From NCBI GenBank assembly GCA_045430285.1, contig JAILXV010000002.1, positions 434,001 to 498,000 on the forward strand: a DNA stretch of 64,000 nt. Direction: 5' to 3'. The notes beneath the pieces are model-generated. The model saw only the letters and a list, made by a program, of their open reading frames with translations, ran no database searches and had not been told where the DNA came from. The first letter of the stretch is position 1, and every line of letters starts with the position of its first letter. Below, piece after piece: positions 41,318 through 49,976 of the stretch. A program made the position numbers and the translations under genes. The stretch is from Agarilytica sp045430285 (GTDB lineage: Bacteria > Pseudomonadota > Gammaproteobacteria > Pseudomonadales > Cellvibrionaceae).

Positions 41318-42013
41318 CTAAACCGCCAAGTGTTGTTTAATCAACGCTTCGCTTAGGTTGTCCATCTTGTCGTTGGCCACAATACGACCTTTTTCCATAA
41401 GATAAAAGTGTTCGCCCACTTTTTTTGCAAAGCCTAATTTTTGCTCAACAAGAATCACGGTAAGACCATCTTCTTTATTGAGTTTGATGATGACATCACC
41501 AATCTGCTTCACAATATTCGGCTGTATGCCTTCATTGGGTTCGTCTAGAATCAGGACTTTTGGATCGGTGACCAATGCGCGACCAATTGCCAATTGCTGT
41601 TGCTGTCCGCCAGATAGATCACCACCACGACGCCCCAACATTTCCTTAAGTACCGGAAATAGCTCAAATACCTTTTCAGGGATTTCGGTAACGCCATCTT
41701 TACGACCCGCTAAACCGACGCGTAGATTTTCTTCGACGGTTAACAACGGAAAGATATCACGACCTTGAGGCACGTAACCTATTCCCATGTAAGCACGAGA
41801 TTCCACAGACATTTTGTGTATGGGTTTGTCGTTAAAAAACATCTCGCCGCTGGAAATTGGCAGCAAGCCCATAAGCGCTTTTAAGAAGGTAGTTTTACCC
41901 ACGCCGTTGCGCCCCATTAGGCAAATACAGGCACCCTGCTCTATCTGTAAATCTAAGTCCCAAAGAATTTGGGAGCTGCCATAGGATTGGTTAATTTTAT
42001 TAATGGAGATCAT
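41318..42013 (-). CDS. urtE: Urea ABC transporter ATPase UrtE
   Basis: One of two ATPases of the high-affinity urea importer, similar to LivF. The 231-aa sequence has Walker A G-R-N-G-V-G-K-T-T-F, signature L-S-G-G-Q-Q-Q-Q-L-A, and Walker B V-L-I-L-D-E-P-N-E-G-I-Q-P, where N-E-G-I is typical of UrtE. It overlaps urtD by four bases (ATGA). Confidence 0.96.
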   Translation of the reverse strand: MISINKINQSYGSSQILWDLDLQIEQGACICLMGRNGVGKTTFLKALMGLLPISSGEMFFNDKPIHKMSVESRAYMGIGYVPQGRDIFPLLTVEENLRVGLAGRKDGVTEIPEKVFELFPVLKEMLGRRGGDLSGGQQQQLAIGRALVTDPKVLILDEPNEGIQPNIVKQIGDVIIKLNKEDGLTVILVEQKLGFAKKVGEHFYLMEKGRIVANDKMDNLSEALIKQHLAV

Positions 42014-42846
42014 GCTTCGTCCCCCAAATAGACTTCTATCACGTCTTGATTGTTTTGCACTTCGTCCATGGTCCCTTCTGCAAGTACGGACCCTTGGTGT
42101 AATACCGTCACGGTGCGCGCGATACTGCGCACAAATTCCATATCGTGCTCAACAACAATGACCGTATGATCACCGGCGAGGCTTGTCAGTAGCTCGGCAG
42201 TTCGCTCGGATTCTTCCGCTGTCATACCCGCTACCGGCTCATCGATCAATAATAAACGTGGGTTAGACACCAACAACATCCCAATTTCTAACCATTGTTT
42301 TTGACCATGGGAAAGCGCGCCGGCAAGTAAGTTGCGTTGATTATCCAATCCAATAATCTGAAGTACTTCATCGATACGGTCTTTTTGAACGGGTGTCAGT
42401 TTGGCGACTAACGAATACCAAACGCCTTTATCATCCTTAATCGAGATACCCAAATTGTCGTAAACCGTATGCGATTCAAAGACGGTGGGCTTTTGGAATT
42501 TACGGCCAATGCCAAGCTGAACTATTTCTGGCTCTTTCTTTTCTAAGAGGTTGATCGTTTGTCCAAAATAGACCGAGCCAGAGTCACAGGCTGTTTTGCC
42601 CGTGATCACATCCATCAAGGTAGTTTTACCCGCACCGTTCGCGCCAATCAAACAGCGAAGTTCACCGTCGTTCACGTACAAATTCAAATCATTGAGGGCT
42701 TTGAAACCATCGAACGCGACCGTTAAACCTTCGACATATAGTAAAACGTTTTTTGAAACATCGACTTTCGGCCCTGCGTTCGGGATTAAAAACGGCCACA
42801 CTTGGTCACGCCGCATGACTTGCCTTACATCATCTAACCCGGTCAT
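42010..42846 (-). CDS. urtD: Urea ABC transporter ATPase UrtD
   Basis: The LivG-like ATPase of the urea importer. The 278-aa protein has Walker A G-A-N-G-A-G-K-T-T-L and Walker B L-L-L-I-D-E-P-V-A-G-M-T. The ABC signature is atypical: L-S-H-G-Q-K-Q-W-L-E in place of L-S-G-G-Q, a change that is characteristic of UrtD and some LivG proteins. An N-terminal extension of about 30 residues precedes the domain. It overlaps urtC and urtE by four bases each. Confidence 0.96.
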   Translation of the reverse strand: MTGLDDVRQVMRRDQVWPFLIPNAGPKVDVSKNVLLYVEGLTVAFDGFKALNDLNLYVNDGELRCLIGANGAGKTTLMDVITGKTACDSGSVYFGQTINLLEKKEPEIVQLGIGRKFQKPTVFESHTVYDNLGISIKDDKGVWYSLVAKLTPVQKDRIDEVLQIIGLDNQRNLLAGALSHGQKQWLEIGMLLVSNPRLLLIDEPVAGMTAEESERTAELLTSLAGDHTVIVVEHDMEFVRSIARTVTVLHQGSVLAEGTMDEVQNNQDVIEVYLGDEA

Positions 42847-43970
42847 ACGGCTTCTCCGACTGCTTTATCTTTCTTGGTAAAATAACCTGGAATCTTTTCT
42901 AACCAACCGGCTAATCCTTGAGGGAAATATACAGTTACCCAAACAAAAATCGCGCCTAATGCAAACAACCACATCTCGGGCATTAACGCCGTAAATCGTG
43001 TTTTCGCATAATTCACCAATAGTGCGCCGATAACCGCACCGTAAAGCGTACCCCGGCCACCAACGGCCACCCAAACAACAACCTCAATGGAGTTCAACGG
43101 CGAAAACTCGCCCGGATTAATAATCCCAACTTGCGGTACATATAAGGCGCCAGCAACTGCGGCCAACAGCGCAGAATAAACAAACAACCACACTTTATAG
43201 CGTTCCGTTTTATAACCGATAAAACGTGTTCGGCTTTCAGCATCCCGTACTGACACCACGATTTTACCAAATCGAGATTTCATGATCGCGTGGCTCGCGA
43301 TATACGCTAAACCTAAACTGACCGCCGTCGCGATAAACAAGGCAACGCGGGTAGCGTCCGACTGTAAATCAAAGCCTAAAATATCTTTAAAGTCAGTAAG
43401 GCCGTTATTGCCACCAAACCCCATTTCGTTACGGAAGAATGCCAGTAATAATGCGTAGGTTAGCGCCTGAGTCATAATCGAGAGGTACACCCCTGTAACT
43501 CTCGAGCGAAACGCCAACCAACCAAATACAAACGCTAACAGGCCAGGAATCAATAACACCATTAACATGGCGACGAAAAAGTTATCCATCCCCAACCAGA
43601 ACCAAGGTAATTCATCCCAATTAAGAAAGACCATAAAATCAGGCAAGATCGGATTACCGTAAACACCACGATCACCAATCTGACGCATGAGGTACATGCC
43701 CATGCCATAGCCACCTAGCGCAAAGAAGGCACCATGCCCCAAACTCAAAATACCGCAGTAGCCCCAAATCACATCAACCGAAAGCGCAAGTAAGGCATAG
43801 CATAGGTATTTACCCAGCAAGGTAATGGAATACGTACTTACGTGTAGAAACGAACTTTCTGGAATCACTAAGTTACAGAACGACGCTACTGCTGTCGCTA
43901 CTGCCAAAATAATCAGAAAGTTTTGATAAGACTTCATACTCAGTAGGGAATCACGCTTCATCTTAATCAT
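42843..43970 (-). CDS. urtC: Urea ABC transporter permease UrtC
   Basis: The LivM-type permease of the urea importer, 375 aa with roughly ten membrane helices. The conserved W-G-Y-C-G-I-L-S-L-G-H-G-A-F-F-A-L-G-G-Y segment and the F-R-S-R-V-T-G-V-Y-L-S-I segment, plus N-G-L-T-D, are typical of UrtC. It overlaps urtB and urtD by four bases each, so urtBCDE is translated as a coupled unit. Confidence 0.96.
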   Translation of the reverse strand: MIKMKRDSLLSMKSYQNFLIILAVATAVASFCNLVIPESSFLHVSTYSITLLGKYLCYALLALSVDVIWGYCGILSLGHGAFFALGGYGMGMYLMRQIGDRGVYGNPILPDFMVFLNWDELPWFWLGMDNFFVAMLMVLLIPGLLAFVFGWLAFRSRVTGVYLSIMTQALTYALLLAFFRNEMGFGGNNGLTDFKDILGFDLQSDATRVALFIATAVSLGLAYIASHAIMKSRFGKIVVSVRDAESRTRFIGYKTERYKVWLFVYSALLAAVAGALYVPQVGIINPGEFSPLNSIEVVVWVAVGGRGTLYGAVIGALLVNYAKTRFTALMPEMWLFALGAIFVWVTVYFPQGLAGWLEKIPGYFTKKDKAVGEAV

Positions 43971-45667
43971 TCTGCCGCCCTCCCCTTTTGTGGGAACAGC
44001 CCTTTAGGCTTCCTTTGAATAAATAAGATAATAAAGACAAGCACTAAAATTTTCGCCAATACGGCGCCCGTTGCTGGCTCCAAGAATTTATTGGCAATCC
44101 CCAATGAAAGCGCTGCGAAAAAGGTACCGAGAATATTACCCACACCGCCAAACACCACCACCATAAAGGAGTCAATGATATAGCCTTGCCCAAGGTTCGG
44201 CCCCACGTTGGTTATTTGGCTAAGAGCAACACCGGCGACGCCAGCAATACCAGAGCCCAAACCGAAGGTCATAGAATCAACCCAATCGGTTTTAACACCG
44301 AGGGATTTTGCCATCGCGCGGTTTTGCGATACCGCACGAACCCGTAAACCAAGGGATGTCTTTTTAAGAATAAGCAGTAAAGCGACAAATACGATTAATG
44401 AGAAAATGACGATATAAATACGGTTATAGGTTAAAGCAAGCACTGGGTTAATTTCCCAGAATCCGCTCATCCACTCTGGGGTTGATACCTGTCGGTTCAG
44501 TGGCGAGAAGATTGTGCGTACCAACTGCTGAAGAATAAGGCTAATACCAAAAGTCGCGAGCAGGGTTTCTAACGGACGACCATGTAAGCGCCGGATCACC
44601 AAAAACTCAATGACCATACCCACCAACGCGGCAACCAAAAAGGCCGCTGGAATTGCAACGAATATCGAGACCTCTAAAAAGTTTGGCATAATCTGTTGCA
44701 CGACATATGTGGTATACGCGCCCAACATGATCATCTCACCGTGAGCCATATTGATGACGCCCATCACGCCAAAGGTGATCGCCAAGCCAATCGCTGCGAG
44801 TAATAAAACCGAACCCGCGCTTACACCAAAAAACAGTTTCTCAATAAATCCGTAAAAACCAATACGGCTCTCGATTAGACCGATTGCCTTTTCAGCCGCT
44901 TTTCGTATGTCGGCATCTGCTTCGTTAAATTCACCTTCGTCATTTTTGCCGACGAGGTATTCAAATTCGTTTCTTACTGTGGACTCTAGTTTACCGGACA
45001 GCTTATCAATCGCGTCTAAGCGCTTGCCCTTACTATCGGAGCTTTTCAATTCGTGCAGCGCTAACGCCGTATCTATCGCATCACGCACATCGGCATCCGC
45101 CTCTTTAGCTTGCGCAGACTGTAACGCGGAAACGTTCTGAGCATCGATATTGTCTAAGATGAAAAACGCGGCATCTTTTCTTTCGCTTTTAGCACCGAAG
45201 AATAATTGATGTCTCGCAATTGCGTTGCGAAGCAGTTTTCTAAGTTTGTTATTGACCTTGATCTTCTTAACACTGCGCTTTGGCAGCTCGCCCAAGTCTT
45301 CGTCGCTTAGGATATCGCGACCAACTTTTTTGCCTTTTGAATTTTTTATATAGGAAATGACACGGTAGTTATCCCGTACATAATATAAATTACCGCCGAC
45401 CATCGCTTCGTACAGGGGCAACATATCTTTGCCACCAAACTGCTCGATCTCCGCCACAACCTTTGCTGCTTTAGATAGTTTGGATTTGGCAAGTTTTTCT
45501 AAAAGCGCTTCGATCTCAGGCTTATCCTGAACCACCGACGCTTCCGCTACTGGTACCTTATCTATCGTCTCTTTTTCGGCATTCACCGGTGCATGGTGTT
45601 CGGCAATCGCAGGAACGCTGAACATAAAGAGAATATAGAAAAGCCATCTATAGGCGAGTCGATTCAC
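43967..45667 (-). CDS. urtB: Urea ABC transporter permease UrtB with periplasmic N-terminal domain
   Basis: A 566-aa LivH-type permease. The N-terminus has a signal-peptide-like segment and then about 250 mostly polar, Lys/Asp-rich residues that should sit in the periplasm, followed by the permease part with G-V-M-G-V-I-N-M-A-H-G-E-M-I-M-L-G-A-Y-T. This long N-terminal domain is usual for proteobacterial UrtB and absent from LivH. A strong hairpin lies between urtA and urtB. It overlaps urtC by four bases. Confidence 0.95.
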   Translation of the reverse strand: MNRLAYRWLFYILFMFSVPAIAEHHAPVNAEKETIDKVPVAEASVVQDKPEIEALLEKLAKSKLSKAAKVVAEIEQFGGKDMLPLYEAMVGGNLYYVRDNYRVISYIKNSKGKKVGRDILSDEDLGELPKRSVKKIKVNNKLRKLLRNAIARHQLFFGAKSERKDAAFFILDNIDAQNVSALQSAQAKEADADVRDAIDTALALHELKSSDSKGKRLDAIDKLSGKLESTVRNEFEYLVGKNDEGEFNEADADIRKAAEKAIGLIESRIGFYGFIEKLFFGVSAGSVLLLAAIGLAITFGVMGVINMAHGEMIMLGAYTTYVVQQIMPNFLEVSIFVAIPAAFLVAALVGMVIEFLVIRRLHGRPLETLLATFGISLILQQLVRTIFSPLNRQVSTPEWMSGFWEINPVLALTYNRIYIVIFSLIVFVALLLILKKTSLGLRVRAVSQNRAMAKSLGVKTDWVDSMTFGLGSGIAGVAGVALSQITNVGPNLGQGYIIDSFMVVVFGGVGNILGTFFAALSLGIANKFLEPATGAVLAKILVLVFIILFIQRKPKGLFPQKGRAAE

Positions 45668-45694
45668 ATTGCCTCCAAATATAGGGTTAAATAA

Positions 45695-45720
45695 AAAAGG
45701 CCCGAAAATTCGGGCCTTTT
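45695..45720 (-). terminator. Terminator/attenuator between urtA and urtB
   Basis: AAAAGGCCCGAA and TTCGGGCCTTTT form a 12-bp stem around two A, with T-runs on both strands. It lies in the 69-base space after urtA. In the minus direction it should stop most transcripts after the binding-protein gene and let a fraction continue into urtBCDE. Confidence 0.9.
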
Positions 45721-45736
45721 AATCAAGCCGCTACGA

Positions 45737-47020
45737 TTAGTAGTTTTGGCCTGAACATTTTTTAGTTTTGGTATTGTAGTTGCCACACTTGATAGGCGCA
45801 GTCCAATCAGAGATCAAGTCTTTTGAATCTGGAAGGAAGTCAGACCATGCGTCGCCAGGAACAAGACCTTCAGTTTCCCAAACCACTTCGAATTGACCGT
45901 CGTCTTGGATTTCACCGATAAGTACAGGCTTAGACAAGTGATGGTTTTTGTGCATTTTCGCCATGCCGCCAGTCAAGTTTGGTGTTTCGATACCGATCAT
46001 GGCTTGCTCAACTTTGTCTACGTCAGTAGTTTTTGCTTTTTCTACCGCTTTCGCCCACATATTGAAACCGATGTAGGTAGCTTCCATTGGGTCATTCGTT
46101 ACACGTTTTTTACCCGCATGCTTTTTCCACTTCTTAATAAACGCTTCGTTCTCATCCGCTTCAACACTTTGGAAATAGTTCCAAGCAGCCAGGTGACCGA
46201 CAAGTGGCTTTGTGTCGATACCGCTTAGCTCTTCTTCACCAACAGAGAACGCAACAACAGGAATGTCTTCAGCAGAAATACCTTGGTTACCTAGCTCTTT
46301 ATAGAAAGGAACGTTTGCATCACCATTGATTGTTGAAACAACGGCCGTTTTCTTGCCTGCGTTACCGAACTTTTTAATGTCCGATACGATACTCTGCCAA
46401 TCTGAATGACCGAAAGGCGTGTAGTTGATCATGATGTCTTTCTCAGCAACACCCTTCGCTTTTAGGTACGCTTCAAGAATCTTGTTAGTGGTACGTGGGT
46501 ATACGTAGTCTGTACCAGCAAGTACCCAACGCTTAACTTCAAGATCATTCATCAGGTAGTCAACCGCAGGGATCGCTTGTTGGTTCGGCGCAGCGCCGGT
46601 GTAGAAAACGTTTTTAGAAGACTCTTCACCTTCGTATTGCACGGGGTAGAAAAGTAGGCCGTTAAGCTCTTCGATAACAGGCAATACTGATTTACGAGAA
46701 ACCGATGTCCAACAACCGAAAATTACATCTACTTTTTCTTTAGAGATAAGCTCACGTGTTTTTTCGGCAAATAGCGGCCAGTTCGAAGCCGGGTCAACCA
46801 CAACCGCTTCTAATTTTTTACCAAGCAAACCACCTTTTTTGTTTTGCTCTTCTACCATCATTAATACAGTGTCTTTCAAGGTAGTTTCACTGATGGCCAT
46901 AGTGCCGGATAGGGAGTGTAATACACCCACTTTAATAGTATCTGCCGCGTAGGCTCCCATTGCACCCAGGGAAACACTCACCCCCAACGCAAGACTCGAA
47001 ATAAACTTTGACACTCTCAT
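45737..47020 (-). CDS. urtA: Urea-binding protein UrtA
   Basis: The periplasmic substrate-binding component. Signal peptide M-R-V-S-K-F...A-Y-A with predicted cleavage before A-D-T-I-K-V-G-V-L-H-S-L-S-G-T-M-A. The mature part is a type-1 periplasmic-binding fold (F-G-C-W-T-S-V-S-R-K, F-Y-P-V-Q-Y-E-G-E-E-S-S) typical of UrtA. Start chosen at ATG 47020 with AAGGGG nine bases upstream; a TTG at 47026 is less likely. It is the first gene of the uptake operon. Confidence 0.97.
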   Translation of the reverse strand: MRVSKFISSLALGVSVSLGAMGAYAADTIKVGVLHSLSGTMAISETTLKDTVLMMVEEQNKKGGLLGKKLEAVVVDPASNWPLFAEKTRELISKEKVDVIFGCWTSVSRKSVLPVIEELNGLLFYPVQYEGEESSKNVFYTGAAPNQQAIPAVDYLMNDLEVKRWVLAGTDYVYPRTTNKILEAYLKAKGVAEKDIMINYTPFGHSDWQSIVSDIKKFGNAGKKTAVVSTINGDANVPFYKELGNQGISAEDIPVVAFSVGEEELSGIDTKPLVGHLAAWNYFQSVEADENEAFIKKWKKHAGKKRVTNDPMEATYIGFNMWAKAVEKAKTTDVDKVEQAMIGIETPNLTGGMAKMHKNHHLSKPVLIGEIQDDGQFEVVWETEGLVPGDAWSDFLPDSKDLISDWTAPIKCGNYNTKTKKCSGQNY

Positions 47021-47933
47021 AAACAATGACCCCTTAATAAGTTCTGATGTACGAATTTGTGCTCACTAAGCAAGCGCGGCGAATGGCGCGCTATTTACAG
47101 GGACATTATGTGGAAGGGGGACACATACCACTATGCGTACATTTGCTCAGCCAACTACGTCATTTGACGTATATGAACGATTGGTCAGCGCATTTATTGA
47201 CCAGAACGGTCACCATAAGGACTTTGCAATGGCACCCCACCCGAAAGGGCCGTGGAAATGACAAAAAACGGAGCGAACCTGGAACGAAGCGCAGCGACAG
47301 AATGGTCATCAATCTGCGGGCGTTACGGCCAAACCCTTTCATGACGAGTGATTCTGTGCCAACAGTCATTTAAAACAACACATCAATCGAAGGACGGTTA
47401 GCTTAAATTCAAATATAAGATTCTCGAAAACTAATCCATTTGAAATAAAAACTCATAATTAACCTACATGTTTTAGGCAATATTCATGACATTATTTCAG
47501 AATAGATAACCCACACAACAATCAATTAAACAGGAAAACCTACTTCCCCACACTTAGACGTTTAAGATTTAAAAAAAACACCTTAAGTGGAAATATAATC
47601 ATCGTTTAATAAAACGTAATTGTATTTATGTGACCCAGATCATGCATCACTGCGTCTTTCCTCCGACAGTCAAAAAATTAAACGCTGTTTTTAGAATAGT
47701 CACATGGCCGACACCGGCCATAGTAAAAACCATTAGCTACGATCTCCAATAAGATTAATTCTAATAATTATGATTTTTTTGATGATAACAATTTATTTTT
47801 TAGCACTTTATAATCATTCCACATTATAAAAATAATACGTTATCCAAATAATTATTTTGGGATTTAGGCATTTATTCGCCAGGCTAATTAACAATAGATA
47901 CAAAATCTCACCCATATAGATATAGGCGCAAAA
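47021..47933. other. Long intergenic region between urtA and the next gene
   Basis: About 910 bases separate the divergent urtA and lipoprotein genes. The right two-thirds is AT-rich. I see a palindrome TGACC-AGAAC-GGTCA near 47193-47207, a CRP-like half-site TGTGACCCAGATCATGC near 47630, and a hairpin at 47704-47721. An open frame at 47047-47373 is Arg-rich and unlike a real protein. I found no convincing sigma-54 promoter. Confidence 0.45.
47704..47721. terminator. Short hairpin in the urtA upstream region
   Basis: ATGGCCG-ACAC-CGGCCAT forms a perfect 7-bp stem; AGTAAAAA follows on the plus strand and no T-run on either side is strong. Possible terminator of an unseen transcript or a regulator site. 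Confidence 0.35.
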
Positions 47934-49001
47934 ATGACAAATAAAAAATTATGTAAACTTCTCTTGCTTGGGGCATTCGGAGTATTCTTATCAGGCTGTA
48001 AAACCGAAACCCTAATTTCCAACGACATATTGGCTTCTTCAGAAAATGCCGTATACAGTAAAAATGGTCGTTTTTTTGTTGTAGGGAATGCTACTCCAGA
48101 GTCACTATTGACAAAAGAAAGTGCTATTTACGAGATAACAAGAGAAGGAGAGAACTACACGACCTCAAGCGTTGTTGAAAGCACAGATTATATTGTTAAT
48201 GGGGAGCCATGCCAGTTTAGAGGCATCACTGCCTACAAAAATAGCGTTTACGCGGTCTGTGTTTATTCCGTCATTGGCGAAATCATCGGCCAAACATTAC
48301 CATTGCCAACACACTCCATATTAGTAAAGGTCGATGCAACAAAGACTGCTAATGACGAAGGGTATATCGAAACCACTCAAGTGTTCGGTTCGCTTATATC
48401 ACCCAATGGAATGGCCACAGATTCCGATGGCAATATTTTTGTTTCTGATTCAAATGCATATTTAAGTACATTCGCGGCAGGCATCCCCGCTGCGGCAATA
48501 TTAAAGGTTACCCCTTCGTTTGATGGCGGATTGTCAACGACTTACGAATCATGGTATCCCGCGTTGCCGACTGATACTTTCCCGAATGGCATTCAAATAT
48601 TGGGGGATAATTTATTTTATATAACAGGATCCAAACTTCAAAAATTTCATTTACAGCCTAACGGCATGGCCGGCACCCCCGTAACGATGTATGAAGCAGA
48701 ACCATGTAACATAATGGATGATTTTGATATCTCACCTATCGGGTTAATCGCAACAAGTGAAATACGGCCAACGCCAGAATTTGACGCAATATTTTTCCCA
48801 GGTATCGTATGCGATCAACTTCCCCACGGAAAGCTGGTCATGCTTTCAGGGCGTATTCCTAACCTCGTTTACGACGAATATGTATTTGAAGCAACTTTTC
48901 CTAGCAGCGTGAGATTTACCCGTGGCAACCTATTTGAAGCCCCTGGCGTTGTGGTCACAGACTACTTTACAGGCGGACTTAGGTTAGTGACGGAGGAGTA
49001 A
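47934..49001 (+). CDS. Lipoprotein with SMP-30/NHL-like beta-propeller features, 355 aa
   Basis: A lipoprotein signal ends in L-S-G-C at about residue 22. The body has strand-rich repeats such as S-P-N-G-M-A-T-D-S-D-G-N-I-F-V-S-D-S and F-P-N-G-I-Q-I-L-G-D-N-L-F-Y, the P-N-G-(I/M) plus D-G-N pattern seen in SMP-30/gluconolactonase and NHL propellers. No enzyme motif is certain. It stands alone after a long AT-rich leader and ends at a strong hairpin. Envelope anchoring is well supported; function is unknown. Confidence 0.75.
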   Translation: MTNKKLCKLLLLGAFGVFLSGCKTETLISNDILASSENAVYSKNGRFFVVGNATPESLLTKESAIYEITREGENYTTSSVVESTDYIVNGEPCQFRGITAYKNSVYAVCVYSVIGEIIGQTLPLPTHSILVKVDATKTANDEGYIETTQVFGSLISPNGMATDSDGNIFVSDSNAYLSTFAAGIPAAAILKVTPSFDGGLSTTYESWYPALPTDTFPNGIQILGDNLFYITGSKLQKFHLQPNGMAGTPVTMYEAEPCNIMDDFDISPIGLIATSEIRPTPEFDAIFFPGIVCDQLPHGKLVMLSGRIPNLVYDEYVFEATFPSSVRFTRGNLFEAPGVVVTDYFTGGLRLVTEE

Positions 49002-49019
49002 ATTCGGTAAGGTATGCGC

Positions 49020-49043
49020 TGCGGCGCCCAATCGGGCGCCGCA
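49020..49043 (+). terminator. Hairpin terminator after the propeller lipoprotein gene
   Basis: TGCGGCGCCC-AATC-GGGCGCCGCA, a perfect 10-bp GC-rich stem 18 bases after the stop codon. No T-run follows, so termination efficiency is uncertain. Confidence 0.6.
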
Positions 49044-49101
49044 TGATCTTGGCCGGCCAAGCTGAGCAATGCATGGGTTATTGAAATATAGAGGGTAAGG
49101 A

Positions 49102-49668
49102 TTAATTTGCTTTATCTGTAGGCACTGACGTAGCCGCGCGTTTAACGGACGCCTTGGGTGCCTTATTTGCTGCCGCCTTAACTTGTGCTTTTGCTTTTTT
49201 GGCTGCAGCCGCTTTCTTCTTACGTTCCGCCGCACGTTGCGCTTTTTTCTTTTCCTCTTCTTTTTCTTTTTTAGCCCACTCGCGTTCAAAAGCAGCCAAT
49301 GCTTTCGCCCGTGCCGCTAACTTCTTCTCAATGGGCTTCGCTGACTTAAGCTTACTTTCTGCCGTCATCATAATGTCTTTAGCTTCAGTCAAGGCTTCAC
49401 CAAGGACAGACATCGCCGCCTTCGCCTTTTGAACTTGATTGTGGGCGGCTTTTGTCCCCTTGGATTTTGCATTCGCGCTCGCTTTAGCGGCCTTATCTTT
49501 AGCCGCATCAAACTTCTTCTTAGCGCTATCGACTTTCTTACGGGCTTGATCCACTTCCTTACTATGGTTTTTGATATATCCGTCTTTCGCTTTTATAAAC
49601 TTATCGTGAAATGAGTGAAATTGGCCTTCCAGTTCTTCTAGGATGTTATCGACTTTTTTATTAGACAT
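49102..49668 (-). CDS. Lys/Ala-rich coiled-coil protein, AlgP/histone H1-like tail, 188 aa
   Basis: The first 45 residues are ordinary (I-L-E-E-L-E-G-Q-F-H-S-F-H-D-K-F), followed by a long Ala/Lys-rich helix and a basic, low-complexity tail (K-K-K-A-A-A-A-K-K-A-K-A, K-A-P-K-A-S-V-K). Similar composition occurs in AlgP/AlgR3 and bacterial H1-like proteins that bind DNA nonspecifically. Composition, not homology, drives this comparison. It is divergent from the GGDEF gene at 49977. Confidence 0.7.
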   Translation of the reverse strand: MSNKKVDNILEELEGQFHSFHDKFIKAKDGYIKNHSKEVDQARKKVDSAKKKFDAAKDKAAKASANAKSKGTKAAHNQVQKAKAAMSVLGEALTEAKDIMMTAESKLKSAKPIEKKLAARAKALAAFEREWAKKEKEEEKKKAQRAAERKKKAAAAKKAKAQVKAAANKAPKASVKRAATSVPTDKAN

Positions 49669-49976
49669 CGTTGTGCCTCACGTGATGATCTGATCGAATG
49701 AATAAACCGCTTGATGGTCTATAAGAATAGCTCAGGGTCAAACCCTTCTCGACCGAATATTGAATTATCTGCCAGCGAATTGACCTTTAACAAATTTTTC
49801 GCGCTGCAACCCAGCCTTGTGAAAAGCGAGACACCACAAGCCCCCATACTCGCTTCTCGATTTATGCTATAACTATAGACATATCCACAAAGTAGAGTTA
49901 CACGCCAACCTCGTGATCTCTATAGGCGCTTCGCGTAGAGCGTATAACCTGTAACTCTTAATGCAAAGGCCCCAAC
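49669..49976. other. Divergent intergenic region with a 5'-leader hairpin
   Basis: About 310 bases between the Lys/Ala-rich protein gene and the diguanylate cyclase gene. AGAGTTACA (49894-49902) pairs with TGTAACTCT (49950-49958), enclosing CTCTA...TAGAG around a GC-rich loop. The structure ends 18 bases before the start codon. No known riboswitch consensus was recognised. Confidence 0.4.

Noticed and set aside
47320..47372. A sigma-54 promoter (TGGCAC on the minus strand) upstream of urtA
   Set aside because: The -12 TGC element is missing at the required distance.
47047..47373. A 108-codon open frame on the plus strand upstream of urtA
   Set aside because: Composition is Arg/Leu/Thr-rich and unlike a folded protein, no ribosome-binding site, and an opposite frame is also open; treated as noncoding.
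49894..49976. A cyclic di-GMP riboswitch before the diguanylate cyclase gene
   Set aside because: The conserved GEMM core sequences are absent; only a generic hairpin remains.
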